Shown here in pieces: positions 1 to 9,100 of a DNA stretch of 42,789 bases (the stretch's first letter is position 1; each line of letters starts with the position of its first letter). The position numbers and the translations under genes were made by a program. The notes beneath the pieces were generated by a model. It was not told the origin of the DNA. It searched no databases and saw nothing but the letters and a program-made list of their open reading frames with translations. Source of the stretch: JBAZJN01 sp041651295 (GTDB lineage Bacteria; Patescibacteriota; UBA1384; XYA2-FULL-43-10; CAINNR01); the NCBI GenBank assembly GCA_041651295.1, contig JBAZJN010000006.1:1-42789 (forward strand), given 5' to 3'.

Positions 1-1273
1 CTTTACGGCAAACTCTAGGATAAAAATTGCGGCTAAAGAAGAAGTTCTTACTTTCAATTCAAGAATAAAAACTGATGCAAAAACAATAACGTTTACATTC
101 AAATCAAGAATAAAAAAATTGAGCTCTGCAACTTACACTCTAAATTCACGAGTAAAGAAAGATGCAAAACAGGCTACATTTACTTTCGATTCCAGAATTA
201 AGAAATTAAAATCTACTACATTTACTGCAAAAGCTAGAATAAAAATAACTGGCTATACTCGCACCTTTACCTTCAAATCCAGAATTTATATATTATCTAT
301 TCAGAAAACATTTACTTTTGATTCTCGCCTTAAAAAAGCAAAAACAAAAACGTTTACTTTTAAGGCAAGGATAAATAAATCCAGCACGAAAACCTTCACC
401 TTCAAATCCAGAATAAAGAAGCATCTCACGAAAACTTTCACTGCTAATTCAAGAATTAAGATACACGCAGATTCGGAATTATTCACTTTCAACTGCAGAT
501 TAGAAAGGACAGACATGTTTTCGGAGTTTACATTTAATTCAAACATTCTTACCCCGAACATGTATCTTGTCTTTACTTTCAATGCAAATATCTATGCGAC
601 TACATCAAAAACATTCACCAAAAATGCGAGGATAAAATTACATGCAGTAAAACCGACATTTACACTAAGCTCTGACATCAAAGCAGTGCAATACTATGTG
701 ACCGATGTCCGCGCAGTGATCTCGGCTGCGAAACAGAAGAATATGACGCTCAACGGAAGAATTCTAAAACATATCAAATCAACGTTCACTCTCAAATCTA
801 GAATAAATAAAACAAGCTTGAGTACATTCTCATTTAATTCAAGAGTTAAAACAGATGCGTCGGCAACAACGTTTACTTTTGAAGGGAGAATTTTCGCAGT
901 ATTGAAACAGACGTTTACTCTAGACGCAGACATAAAATCTGCATCTAGTAAAGTTTTCACGTTAAATTCAAGAATATACGGAACACTATCGAGCGTATTT
1001 TATTTAAATTCCTCAATTCATTTGTCGGGTACATGGTTTGCGTATTTCAACGCGAGTGTACTTATGATAAAGACGCAAACATTCACATTTAATTCTCTGA
1101 TAATTCGAAGACGCACTCCTGGATTTACTTTGAATGCTAAGATTCTACTAGAGCAACCGAAATTCTCCAATTTGACGGCAGGAGTGCATGGAGTAGAACA
1201 TCTTAAAAGAGGTGGCCCGAAGATAAGTGCATCTGTATTGCATCCTCGGGATATATCGACGAAAATAGGGTGA
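1..1273 (+). CDS. FTFxSRI-repeat protein, C-terminal part (continues from 42180 across the contig ends)
   Basis: The frame is open from base 2 (codon FTANSRIK) to the TGA at 1271-1273; any ATG or TTG inside is not a real start, because the gene begins at 42180 and enters here after an 86-base overlap. Joined, the protein is about 598 residues. It consists of 14-16-residue repeats of the type xFTFxSRIKxxxx with alternating hydrophobic and polar residues, as expected for short beta-strands separated by loops. No signal peptide or membrane segment is seen. The last ~45 residues (LTAGVHGVEHLKRGG) leave the repeat and match the end of the paralogue at 40069-40941. A fibre shaft is one inference; I do not recognise the family. 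The downstream connector gene follows after 4 bases. Confidence 0.8.
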   Translation, partial: FTANSRIKIAAKEEVLTFNSRIKTDAKTITFTFKSRIKKLSSATYTLNSRVKKDAKQATFTFDSRIKKLKSTTFTAKARIKITGYTRTFTFKSRIYILSIQKTFTFDSRLKKAKTKTFTFKARINKSSTKTFTFKSRIKKHLTKTFTANSRIKIHADSELFTFNCRLERTDMFSEFTFNSNILTPNMYLVFTFNANIYATTSKTFTKNARIKLHAVKPTFTLSSDIKAVQYYVTDVRAVISAAKQKNMTLNGRILKHIKSTFTLKSRINKTSLSTFSFNSRVKTDASATTFTFEGRIFAVLKQTFTLDADIKSASSKVFTLNSRIYGTLSSVFYLNSSIHLSGTWFAYFNASVLMIKTQTFTFNSLIIRRRTPGFTLNAKILLEQPKFSNLTAGVHGVEHLKRGGPKISASVLHPRDISTKIG

Positions 1274-1277
1274 TGTT

Positions 1278-2048
1278 ATGGCATATGTAAGAATTATATG
1301 GGACAAACCAGAATCAACCGATCCTTGGACTATTCAGAAAGTAGAGCGTTCTACTACCGGAGAATCCGGAGTATTCACCGAAATCGCATCGGTCGCATCC
1401 GGAGCAGGAAACTACGTTGACCAGAGCGGTTCGAGTACATATTATTATCGCACTCGTTTTTATGATCCGAACACCGGGACTTACGACGATTATACAAATC
1501 CAATTCAGGGAGGAGACGCCATCGGTTATCTCACTCTTGAGGAAGCGCGCAGGCAGGGAAAATTCACAGTGTCGGAATTTGATGATCCGACTCTGCAAGA
1601 TTACATCAATCAGGCGACATTGCGAGTGGACGAAATTACCGGGCGTACATGGCAGGGGGTAATGACTGTTTCAAACGAAACATATGATGGAAGTGGTTCA
1701 AATGTTCTTCAACTCCCCCATACCGACATAACCGCAATAACCGCGCTTTCTATTGCGAACGGAACTTCGACTCCGACAGTTGTAACTCCGTCGAAAGTAA
1801 TAATGTATCCTTCCGGGTTCATTGTTCTTGATACATGGCAACATGCTGATCTAGAAGCGACATCTTTCCCAAAGGGTTATAAGAACATCACCATCTCTTA
1901 CACATATGGAATAGAAAGTCCTACCGATTCCATAAAGGAGTTGGCATACCTAATATTGGTTCAGAAAATTAGATATGATCCGTCTATGCAGGAAATGATC
2001 GACAGGAAAATTCAGTCTCTAAAATACAAGGGGCTGCAGCTAGTATAA
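1278..2048 (+). CDS. Head-tail connector with an N-terminal fibronectin-III-like domain
   Basis: Predicted 256-residue head-tail connector (gp6/adaptor-like), sitting under the portal. Residues 1-80 look like an FN3 or Ig-type beta-sandwich (IIWDKPESTDPWTIQKVERS, later YYYRTRFYDPNTG). Residues 85-256 contain the connector-like helix pattern: YLTLEEAR, then DDPTLQDYINQATLRVDE near 102-119, and a C-terminal helix KELAYLILVQKIRYDPS. The start is fixed by GGTGA four bases upstream of ATG. It opens the neck/tail gene set 2-12 kb. Fusion of an Ig-like domain to a connector is uncommon. The connector role is from pattern and position; confidence is moderate. Confidence 0.6.
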   Translation: MAYVRIIWDKPESTDPWTIQKVERSTTGESGVFTEIASVASGAGNYVDQSGSSTYYYRTRFYDPNTGTYDDYTNPIQGGDAIGYLTLEEARRQGKFTVSEFDDPTLQDYINQATLRVDEITGRTWQGVMTVSNETYDGSGSNVLQLPHTDITAITALSIANGTSTPTVVTPSKVIMYPSGFIVLDTWQHADLEATSFPKGYKNITISYTYGIESPTDSIKELAYLILVQKIRYDPSMQEMIDRKIQSLKYKGLQLV

Positions 2049-2100
2049 GAGTGCGGGTCCGAGCTAAGCCGGAACCAAAGACCTCATAAGGGGTGGCTCT

Positions 2101-2610
2101 ATGACAACAGTAACGACGAAAAGCACAATAGGCACCACTGCGTATGTTTTGCCTATTCTCACATATGACAACGCTCCAGACGTAGGGCAGACTCTTCTTT
2201 GGAATATTTTACGTTCAGATCCGACTCTTGGCGGGGGATCGGTTCTCACTCGTAAGCTCAATGTGCTTGACAAAAAACCTGAGGAAATAAGCTCGGGCAC
2301 CGGCTATCCCTATCTTATTGTTCCGATTCCAAGAATTAGTGAAGAATTCGCAACTTTCGTGAAAAAGATTCTTGAGATAGAATACGGATGCGAACTCTAC
2401 GCACTTCAAACGAAACCGCAAAGAGAGATGATTGCCGCGATTAGAAAGTGCATTAGATCAAACATAAGCCTATTTGGGACATTTAGATTAGAGGAAGCGA
2501 TTGTTGATAGTGATTGGGAGGAATACCCCCTAAAAGATGGCAAAATGGCTTACAAATCAAACATTCCCATACGCTTTGTGAGCTTGGTGAATTCTATTGA
2601 TGGTGGCTAA
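2101..2610 (+). CDS. Putative tail terminator / head-tail joining protein
   Basis: A 169-residue soluble protein. The start has GGGGTGG five bases before ATG. It has mixed alpha/beta character, with a central segment YPYLIVPIPRISEEF and a helix EFATFVKKILEIEYGCELY, the layout of small tail-completion proteins that follow connectors in siphovirus genomes. The ATG of the next gene follows directly after its TAA. The assignment is by gene order (connector, this gene, gp10-like, tail tube) rather than a diagnostic motif. The 52 bases before it (2049-2100) hold no gene. Confidence 0.4.
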   Translation: MTTVTTKSTIGTTAYVLPILTYDNAPDVGQTLLWNILRSDPTLGGGSVLTRKLNVLDKKPEEISSGTGYPYLIVPIPRISEEFATFVKKILEIEYGCELYALQTKPQREMIAAIRKCIRSNISLFGTFRLEEAIVDSDWEEYPLKDGKMAYKSNIPIRFVSLVNSIDGG

Positions 2611-3108
2611 ATGGCTGTAAGAATCAAACTTTATGGACTAAAAGAAACCCGCCGCAATTTCAGGCGACTTCACCAGAAGGTTCGTAATATTGACAATGGG
2701 CCATTTGCAACAAGAATGGCGCAATATGCCAGAGATCGCTTGGAAGAAACTCGTGAAGGATGGCCAAATTTCAGAAATTTGCAGCATATCACGTTTGATG
2801 TTAAAGCAAAGAAGCAGGCAAATGGGGCAACAGTTCAGTTAGAAGCAAGCGCTATAGGAAAAGGAGGGTTTGATTACACCCAAATTCAGGAAGAAGGCTA
2901 TCCGCGCTCGAGAAGATCAAAGTCTGGAGAACATATGCGTTTTATGACTCCGCGAGGTTCGTGGGTGTCGAAAAAAGTGGTGAAAGCAATACCAGCCAAG
3001 AGATTTATGGAAAAAACCGCTCTCTGGGCAGAAACAGAATATCCTCGGTATATCGAAAGAAAGGTGGCTGAGGCGATACAGCAATCTATGAAAAAAACCC
3101 GAGGTTGA
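2611..3108 (+). CDS. HK97 gp10-like neck/tail completion protein
   Basis: 165-residue basic protein resembling the HK97 gp10 family: N-terminal beta strand followed by a long helix (ETRRNFRRLHQKVRN), then FATRMAQYARDRLEE, a beta-rich middle (QANGATVQLEASAIG) and PAKRFMEKTALWAE before a C-terminal helix. In siphoviruses this protein closes the head or joins it to the tail. The start has GGTGG four bases upstream, inside the end of the preceding gene, so translation is likely coupled. It is followed by the tail tube gene. Confidence 0.6.
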   Translation: MAVRIKLYGLKETRRNFRRLHQKVRNIDNGPFATRMAQYARDRLEETREGWPNFRNLQHITFDVKAKKQANGATVQLEASAIGKGGFDYTQIQEEGYPRSRRSKSGEHMRFMTPRGSWVSKKVVKAIPAKRFMEKTALWAETEYPRYIERKVAEAIQQSMKKTRG

Positions 3109-3113
3109 TAAAT

Positions 3114-3674
3114 ATGGCAGAAGCAACATGGTACGCAAGACACGCATATTTGCAAGTGGCAGATACACTCGCAACTGTAGATCCCACAAAAAATCTTTCC
3201 GGAGCAACTCAAGGAGTAGTCGCCGGGCAGACATTTACAAATTCGGTGGAATCGAGAACTCTTGTAGAGAACGTTGAGATAAGTGAAGGAGATATGGATA
3301 TCGAACCTCTCAACACTCTCGGAAACACACAAAAGGCAAACGAGAAACGCCCGACAATGTACACAGTAACTATGGATATGGTATTCTCTGATATATCTCG
3401 TTGTTTTGGAAAAAGACTTATGGGAACAGAGATCACCGGAGCTTCTGGATATACAAGGTATCAGGGAGGAGAAAAGGCAACGACTGCAACTCACCGCGCG
3501 AAGTGTTTAGTCGCGCTACAAGTAATGGACGGCACAAACTTTGACAACGCTCTTCTGAATAATGCTTGGGTGACAAAAATTGAACGCAAAAATGGAGCAG
3601 AAGATTATGGAAAATGCACTGTAACTGCGAAATGTCTTGCGCAAGATTACTATGAAGAATTTAATGGATATTAG
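3114..3674 (+). CDS. Putative major tail tube protein
   Basis: 186 residues from ATG 3114, chosen because GAGGTTGA lies five bases upstream; the in-frame TTG at 3105 is upstream of that site and overlaps the previous stop. The protein is beta-rich with no signal peptide: LVENVEISEGDMDIEP and PTMYTVTMDMVFSDIS suggest the two-sheet tail tube fold, and the C-terminal strand GKCTVTAKCLAQDYYE fits. It precedes the chaperone pair and tape measure, exactly where tail tube genes sit. Function is inferred from order and composition. Confidence 0.5.
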   Translation: MAEATWYARHAYLQVADTLATVDPTKNLSGATQGVVAGQTFTNSVESRTLVENVEISEGDMDIEPLNTLGNTQKANEKRPTMYTVTMDMVFSDISRCFGKRLMGTEITGASGYTRYQGGEKATTATHRAKCLVALQVMDGTNFDNALLNNAWVTKIERKNGAEDYGKCTVTAKCLAQDYYEEFNGY

Positions 3675-3682
3675 GTGAATCT

Positions 3683-4030
3683 ATGAGTCCAGATGAAGTA
3701 AAACTTGGAGAGAAAGAATTGCTCTACTCACGTCAACGGATGGACTTGACAATTAAAGAGTGCCCACCTGAAATAGCGCAAGCGTTCTTTGTTTTTGCAA
3801 GAACAAAATGGCACGGAAAGCAATGGGTCGCTTTGCAAGATTTAATTCAAATCGCCAAACAACAAGAAATTTTATTGGATATATCAAATAGACTTTCTGG
3901 CGTAGAAAAAGTCTTGGAAAACCATGACTTGATTTTATCTCACGTTCATCTGGAAATAACGGATGATGATAAAAAACCGGGGAAAAAAGAAGAAAGAAAG
4001 CCGGTAGTATTTGGTGATTCGGATGAGTAA
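3683..4030 (+). CDS. Unknown small tail-region protein
   Basis: 115-residue acidic/basic soluble protein; AGGTGA is four bases before ATG. It is helical, with a probable coiled coil (LLDISNRLSGVEKVLENHDL) and a charged tail (DDDKKPGKKEERKP). Its end overlaps the next start (4023) by 8 bases, so the two are probably translationally coupled. Its position between tail tube and chaperone suggests a tail assembly role, but I do not recognise the family. Confidence 0.55.
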   Translation: MSPDEVKLGEKELLYSRQRMDLTIKECPPEIAQAFFVFARTKWHGKQWVALQDLIQIAKQQEILLDISNRLSGVEKVLENHDLILSHVHLEITDDDKKPGKKEERKPVVFGDSDE

Positions 4031-4406
4031 ATTTGACAGATATGACGGATTGGTAAAATTTGATTACGACGGAGATTCATATGTGATTCCCTTCACTGTA
4101 GAAGATGCGAAGGAATTTGCAAAAATGTCGGAAGATTTTAAGCGTACCCGAAAATCAGATCCGGATTTTCTTCCAATGTTTTATCTCAAAATTCTCATGA
4201 AGGCATATCCTCAAGAACAAGCAGAGAAAATAAATAATTTCCTAAGCACGAATCTTTATTCGTTTCATAAACAATTTATGATTGCATCCGGACTTACAAC
4301 GAAAGAGAGAGTAGATGCAATGGAAGCAAAAATGGAAGAAAATTTTATGAAGCTCGCGGAGACGGAAAACTCACCCGCGAGCAATTTAGGGAAAGGAACG
4401 GTATGA
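4023..4406 (+). CDS. Tail assembly chaperone, gpG-like (zero-frame product)
   Basis: 127 residues from ATG 4023, set by GGTGA at 4013-4017 with a five-base spacer; the upstream TTG at 4011 is rejected. It starts with a beta domain (YDGLVKFDYDGDSYVIPF) and continues with helices. Residues after ~108 are low complexity (ENSPASNLGKGTV), while the -1 frame over the same bases reads like good protein. A slippery heptamer lies at 4340-4346. This is the gpG/gpGT arrangement known from lambda and most siphoviruses, where a minor frameshifted product is needed to assemble the tube on the tape measure, whose gene follows closely. Confidence 0.7.
   Translation: MSKFDRYDGLVKFDYDGDSYVIPFTVEDAKEFAKMSEDFKRTRKSDPDFLPMFYLKILMKAYPQEQAEKINNFLSTNLYSFHKQFMIASGLTTKERVDAMEAKMEENFMKLAETENSPASNLGKGTV
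4340..4346 (+). promoter_or_regulatory. Predicted -1 ribosomal frameshift site (A AAT TTT)
   Basis: The heptamer AAATTTT is in phase with the zero frame of the 4023 gene (GAA AAT TTT ATG), matching the X XXY YYZ rule. A -1 slip continues as YEARGDGKLTREQFRERN and then into the small ORF that starts at 4403, giving about 181 residues. The -1 frame is open across the whole interval. I did not model a downstream pseudoknot. Confidence 0.6.
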
Positions 4407-4567
4407 TTCCGGGCGGAACAGATGATTTGGAAAAATTCATGGACGATGTTTTCTGTGTATGGAAAGAATTCCATATTCAGACTTACGAGTACATGATGAA
4501 TATGCCATTCACAAGATTTGATGAAATGAGAAAATTTGTAATCAAGGCAAACAAACCTCCGAGATGA
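4346..4567 (+). CDS. Tail assembly chaperone, gpT-like extension (-1 frame; own ATG at 4403)
   Basis: Reading from the slip site gives 73 residues; a separate start is also possible at ATG 4403 (54 residues, MIPGGTDDLEKFMDDVF), which overlaps the 4406 stop as ATGA. The sequence is helical with aromatic residues (CVWKEFHIQTYEYMM) and ends with FVIKANKPPR. Coherent coding sense upstream of the ATG (GKLTREQFRERN) argues that the main product is a fusion with the upstream gene. Its stop overlaps the tape measure start (4564, ATGA). Analogy: lambda gpGT. Confidence 0.6.
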   Translation, partial: YEARGDGKLTREQFRERNGMIPGGTDDLEKFMDDVFCVWKEFHIQTYEYMMNMPFTRFDEMRKFVIKANKPPR

Positions 4568-5463
4568 AATTTATGTTTGGGCAAAAACAAAGTGTTCTGG
4601 TAGAAATAGAATATGCTGTAAAGAGCCAGGCAGCCGAGGCAGAAATGGACAGACTCGCAAGAAAAGCGGGCTTTGGAGGAGTAACAAGCGGGGGAAGAAT
4701 AAAAGATACTCAAGGCAGATTTGTAAATAAAAAGCAAGCTATGGAAAAGATAGAGCAGGTAAAATTAGCGGAAGTAAAGGACAAAGCTCAGAAAAAACAG
4801 ATGAAAGGCGCGTATGGTTTGTTGGGCGCGATGTTTCTAATGGCGGCAGTGTCAAACACAATTCTCTCTGCCATGCAAGGAGCAGCAGATGCGGTCGGAA
4901 TATTTGAAATCATGAGCACGATTCTTCTGTTTCTTTTCCTTCCAGCAATGCTCGCATTACTTCCGATATTTTTAGCAATGCTTAGATTTGTTCTTGCTAT
5001 TCCTGCTCCGATTCGGGAATTGATTGGGTTGGGTTTATTGCTATTTGCAGTTCTTTTAATAGCTCTTGGGGCATTGGTTTCGGTGGTTCTTGCCATAGTT
5101 GGATTAGTCGGGGCATTTGGAGTTTCTCTTCCAATAGACGTTATTCTTGGAGCGGTCGCCGCGTTAGTTCTTCTGGTTGCTGCAATCGCGGCTCTTGGTG
5201 CTGTAGTTATTTCTAATGCAGATTATATTGGAAAAATGGCAAATCTTGCTATTACGGATCCAGTTGCGGCAGTAACTACAGGTGGCTCTGATCTTATTTC
5301 TGCTACCTCTAAAGCATTTGAAACTGGAAATCAGTTTACTCCTCTCGGGATGCTAATGAAAATGTTTTCGGGAGGGAGCAATTCTTCAAGCAATTCGACT
5401 ACAAATATTTACAATCCTAGAGAATCCAATCAGCCGGTGACATATAATACTGCAGGAGGGTAA
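4564..5463 (+). CDS. Putative tape measure protein (short, hydrophobic)
   Basis: 299 residues. Residues 1-85 are helical and charged (AAEAEMDRLARKAG, KKQAMEKIEQVKLAEVKDKA). Residues ~90-240 are four or five strongly hydrophobic segments (IMSTILLFLFLPAMLALLPI, LIGLGLLLFAVLLIALGALV), and the C-terminus is Ser/Asn/Gly-rich. Placement directly after the chaperone frameshift pair and before the distal tail genes marks it as the tape measure, which sets tail length and often carries membrane-active segments. It is short for the family, predicting a short tail. The start overlaps the preceding stop (ATGA). Confidence 0.6.
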   Translation: MKFMFGQKQSVLVEIEYAVKSQAAEAEMDRLARKAGFGGVTSGGRIKDTQGRFVNKKQAMEKIEQVKLAEVKDKAQKKQMKGAYGLLGAMFLMAAVSNTILSAMQGAADAVGIFEIMSTILLFLFLPAMLALLPIFLAMLRFVLAIPAPIRELIGLGLLLFAVLLIALGALVSVVLAIVGLVGAFGVSLPIDVILGAVAALVLLVAAIAALGAVVISNADYIGKMANLAITDPVAAVTTGGSDLISATSKAFETGNQFTPLGMLMKMFSGGSNSSSNSTTNIYNPRESNQPVTYNTAGG

Positions 5464-5467
5464 TTTT

Positions 5468-6139
5468 ATGACGTTTTTAAAACATGGCGATGGAGTATCA
5501 TACGCAACTTGTTTGATAATAGGAAAACCGGCAGGTTCTTCAAATCATTATATTGTGGAAATACATCCAACACGTTTCAAGCCGGTATATAAAAATCCTG
5601 TTATCAATATCCAAATCGCAGACGTTCAGAATACTACTGCAGTTTCAACGGCAATGATAAATCTTAGAAGGGTGGCGATAGGAGTCAAAATAACCGGATG
5701 GGTGTACAATACCGTTCAGTCGGGTACATTATCATTTGCCACGAATAGCATAGTAAGTGATCATTGCTACATAGAAACAGACACAATAAAAATATTTGAC
5801 ACAACTACTGGAGCATTAACTCTACCTACTGGAACCGATCTAACTTTGACGCAGAAAACTCGCGCTTTAGAAAAAAAATGGATGTTGGAGCAACTCGCGT
5901 ATTCCGGGGCAACGAATGGAAAAGCACACACGCTCCAATGGAGAGGAATATGCGATCCTACGAAAACAGATTACACTAAAAACTTCTATCATCAAAAAAT
6001 GTCAATAACGAGTTGTGAATTTGACGACGACGCGGGCACCGAGCATACTGTATTAGATAGCGCATCAAGTCCTACTGTTATGGACGTGGATAAACTAGGA
6101 GTGTCGATTGAATTGATATGGGGAGATCCCGAAGCGTGA
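5468..6139 (+). CDS. Putative distal tail (Dit-like) protein
   Basis: 223-residue beta-rich protein; GGAGGG lies five to six bases before ATG. The N-terminal half (VINIQIADVQNTTAV, AMINLRRVAIGVKITGW) suits the ring-forming domain of distal tail proteins, and the gene sits between tape measure and tail hub. It ends with VDKLGVSIELIWGDPEA. The next gene starts four bases after the stop with GTGA as ribosome site. Assignment is mostly positional. Confidence 0.45.
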   Translation: MTFLKHGDGVSYATCLIIGKPAGSSNHYIVEIHPTRFKPVYKNPVINIQIADVQNTTAVSTAMINLRRVAIGVKITGWVYNTVQSGTLSFATNSIVSDHCYIETDTIKIFDTTTGALTLPTGTDLTLTQKTRALEKKWMLEQLAYSGATNGKAHTLQWRGICDPTKTDYTKNFYHQKMSITSCEFDDDAGTEHTVLDSASSPTVMDVDKLGVSIELIWGDPEA

Positions 6140-6143
6140 TTCT

Positions 6144-9100
6144 ATGCCTAAAAATAGATATGTTCTCGCATTCTATGGAACTTTGTCTGCAGAATTCAGC
6201 GACAATATTCTTGAAATAAAATGCCAGGATAATATTACCAAACCCGCAACTCTTTACGCTACTCTTACAGGAATAGAACAAGGAGATGATTGGAGCGCGA
6301 TTCAAGAAGGAGCTTTAGTTTGTCTTCGTTATTATGATTCTGCCGGGGTAGGTTCTGCTGATTTTGCATTCTACGGAAGAGTAACCCATCTTGAAAAGAT
6401 TACGCAAAAATCCATGAAAATAGAAGCGCAGGATATGTCGATAGATTTGCAGCGCACTCCTCTTTCTTCAAGTGATCTCGGAGACAGATTTCATTTCTCA
6501 CGAGAAAATAATACAATACTGCAGATAGTTTCTGCATTGAACAGTTATGGATTAGATGGGGCAACTGCAATCACGACTCCGGGAACAATCGACAATACAA
6601 TAGACGGAGTGGATGGAGCGCTTGTTCCTAAATTTGAAGTTTTCTTTTATGATAGACTTTCTGCGTTGCAATCTCTTGCTTCTCAAACAAAGCACGATCT
6701 TTGGTTTGGAGCAGATGGAAAAATGAATTTTACTCTTCGCTCTAGTAGAGGAAAAACTGTACAGGATTCTGGTGTTAGCACATCAACATCAACCAATACT
6801 CTGACAGACACTTCAAAAACATGGACAACAAACCAGTGGGTGGGGTTTGTATTGAGAGATAGTTCTGCGATGGATTTTATGATCGTGTCAAATACTTCAA
6901 ACGCCTTAACTCTTTCCGGAACTCCTGCGGGCGGAGCTTATGCGATTACTCGCGGTTATTTCGGAACAGGAGCAAATAAAAATGCTGCATACGCTGGCAG
7001 TACCTACAATGGAGAAAATATATGGAATGCTGTAAGAGTTTCCGGGGCCAACGGAGTTTCCGCATTCTATACGGATATAAGCACTAAGGTTGCATATACC
7101 GCAGTCTCGGACACTCGTCTCACTAAAGTATTTGATTCGCATTCGGATAACACAATCTATTTAGAATCTACCGACGGTGTTCCAGATTCTCCCGGGTTAA
7201 TTCTAATCACAGACGGTACGCCGAATTTCTTAGGAGGAACCGCATTCACAATCTCAAAATCTCACGGATTCTTTTATTATGCAGGAGTCACCGGAAATAC
7301 ACTCACCGGAGTAAAAGCAACTGGAAATCCTTGCATCGAATTGTCAAATCTTGGAGGAGCGAAGTATCAACCCGAAAGAGCGGCAATCTATTTCATGAAT
7401 AAACTTAGAGCTGATACGACAACCGGATTCGCAAATAGTGGAAATTTGCTCATCGGCTCGGAAGTTATACAATACGGAAGTAAAGACAGCGCAGGTTTTA
7501 ACCTCGGAGATGTTGGAACTGGAATTCTTTCTGGCACAACATTTACCGATTCCACTAAGTCGTGGACTCCAGGCGGATGGGTGGGGTATTCTTTAGTGAC
7601 CTCTCAAACTATTTCAAATACAGCGTGCGCAAAAATAATAGGGAATACTGCAACAAGTCTTACATTATCAACTTCATCTTTTCAGACGAGCGGAAAATAC
7701 ATAATCATTCCAAGTTTTACAAATTCCCTAGGATATCAAACTCCAATTTATGGTAGGAGTCCGGCAATTCAAACCACTTCTACTGCAACATTAAATCCTA
7801 GTGATACTGTTTTGTATGTGACTTCTACCGCCGGTTTTTCTTCGGCTGGGTATCTCCAGCTGTACAACAATACCGGTACGGTTCAGATTGTGCAATACAC
7901 GGCTATAACTGATGATCATACTTTCAATCTTGTATTAGGAGACGGGAACGGGCAAGGAGCACTAGGAACAAAGGCAACGCAGTGTTCGAACGGAATAGTT
8001 GTCAGGCAATTATTTTCTTCGAACATCCACCCGAAAGGAGTGCGAGTCCAACAATATCCTTCCGGGGGAACCCCAGAAACTGGTTCTTCTGTACAGAAAC
8101 ATGGAAAGAGATCATATACTGTTTTGCTTACGCACGCTGTAAATATCGAAACTGCTGAATTATTGGCGAGTAGAATATTGATGAATCACCGGTTTGGAGA
8201 CCTATACAATAGTTTTGTGACGTACACGCCAAAGGACTTCAATAATTTTGTCATGGGGGATTATTTAGAGATTACTGATAGGACTCTCAACTTGAATGCT
8301 TATAGCGATTATCTTTCTCAAAAAGAATTTTACACAAATACAAGTACTGGAGAATTTTATATAAAATTCTGGATTGGGAATCCCCCCAGATCTGACTTGC
8401 AGAAGATGATCGATCTTGTTCTGAAACAGAATGGAGGAAGTGCGCAATCAAATGATACCTATGTCACGAGAGATACTCCGGCGTCTATGTTTAGAGAATT
8501 ATGTGGAGCTCCATCCGCGAAGTTCATGGGAATTGGAGCAGATTTCACAAATTCTGGTGGGAATGGGTATGTTTTGACAAATAATTTATGGATTGAACCG
8601 TATTCCGAAAATGGCCCAACCGTTCAAACAACTCCGTTTTGGTGCTATTCCGTGGTAATTGACGAGAACAATGTTTTTGCTCCATATAATTCTTCTACTG
8701 CTCCAACTGGAAGAACAGGGGGGATATATTACGACACATCTTCAAACGCAATGAAATATTACAACGGCACTTCATGGGTAGATTTCGGGGGAGCCGGAAG
8801 CTCTTTATGGACGCAAGGAAGTGGATTTATTTATCCGACGATTAATCAAGATGTCTGCCCAAATACGGACTCAAATGCTAATCTAGGTTCATCTGCAAAA
8901 ACTTGGTACAATGTCTTTGCAGATAATATTAGCACAAGCTACATTAACATGCGAGCTACCGGAGGCACAGTTTTTGAAGCATTCTCTCCAACTTCGTCCA
9001 CTTCGAACATAACAGCGAGCACAAGCATAACTCCGAAATATAATGCGACATATAATCTCGGGGATCTTACTTACAGATGGACCGCAGTTTATGCGTACTC

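Noticed and set aside
2898..3494. 198-codon minus-strand frame in the tail genes
   Set aside because: Cys/Ser/Phe-rich shadow of the gp10-like and tail tube genes, no ribosome site, wrong direction for the operon.
4389..4395. GGGAAAG, the lambda-type slippery sequence, near the end of the gpG-like gene
   Set aside because: It is out of phase for a -1 slip here (GGG AAA GGA); AAATTTT at 4340 is in phase.
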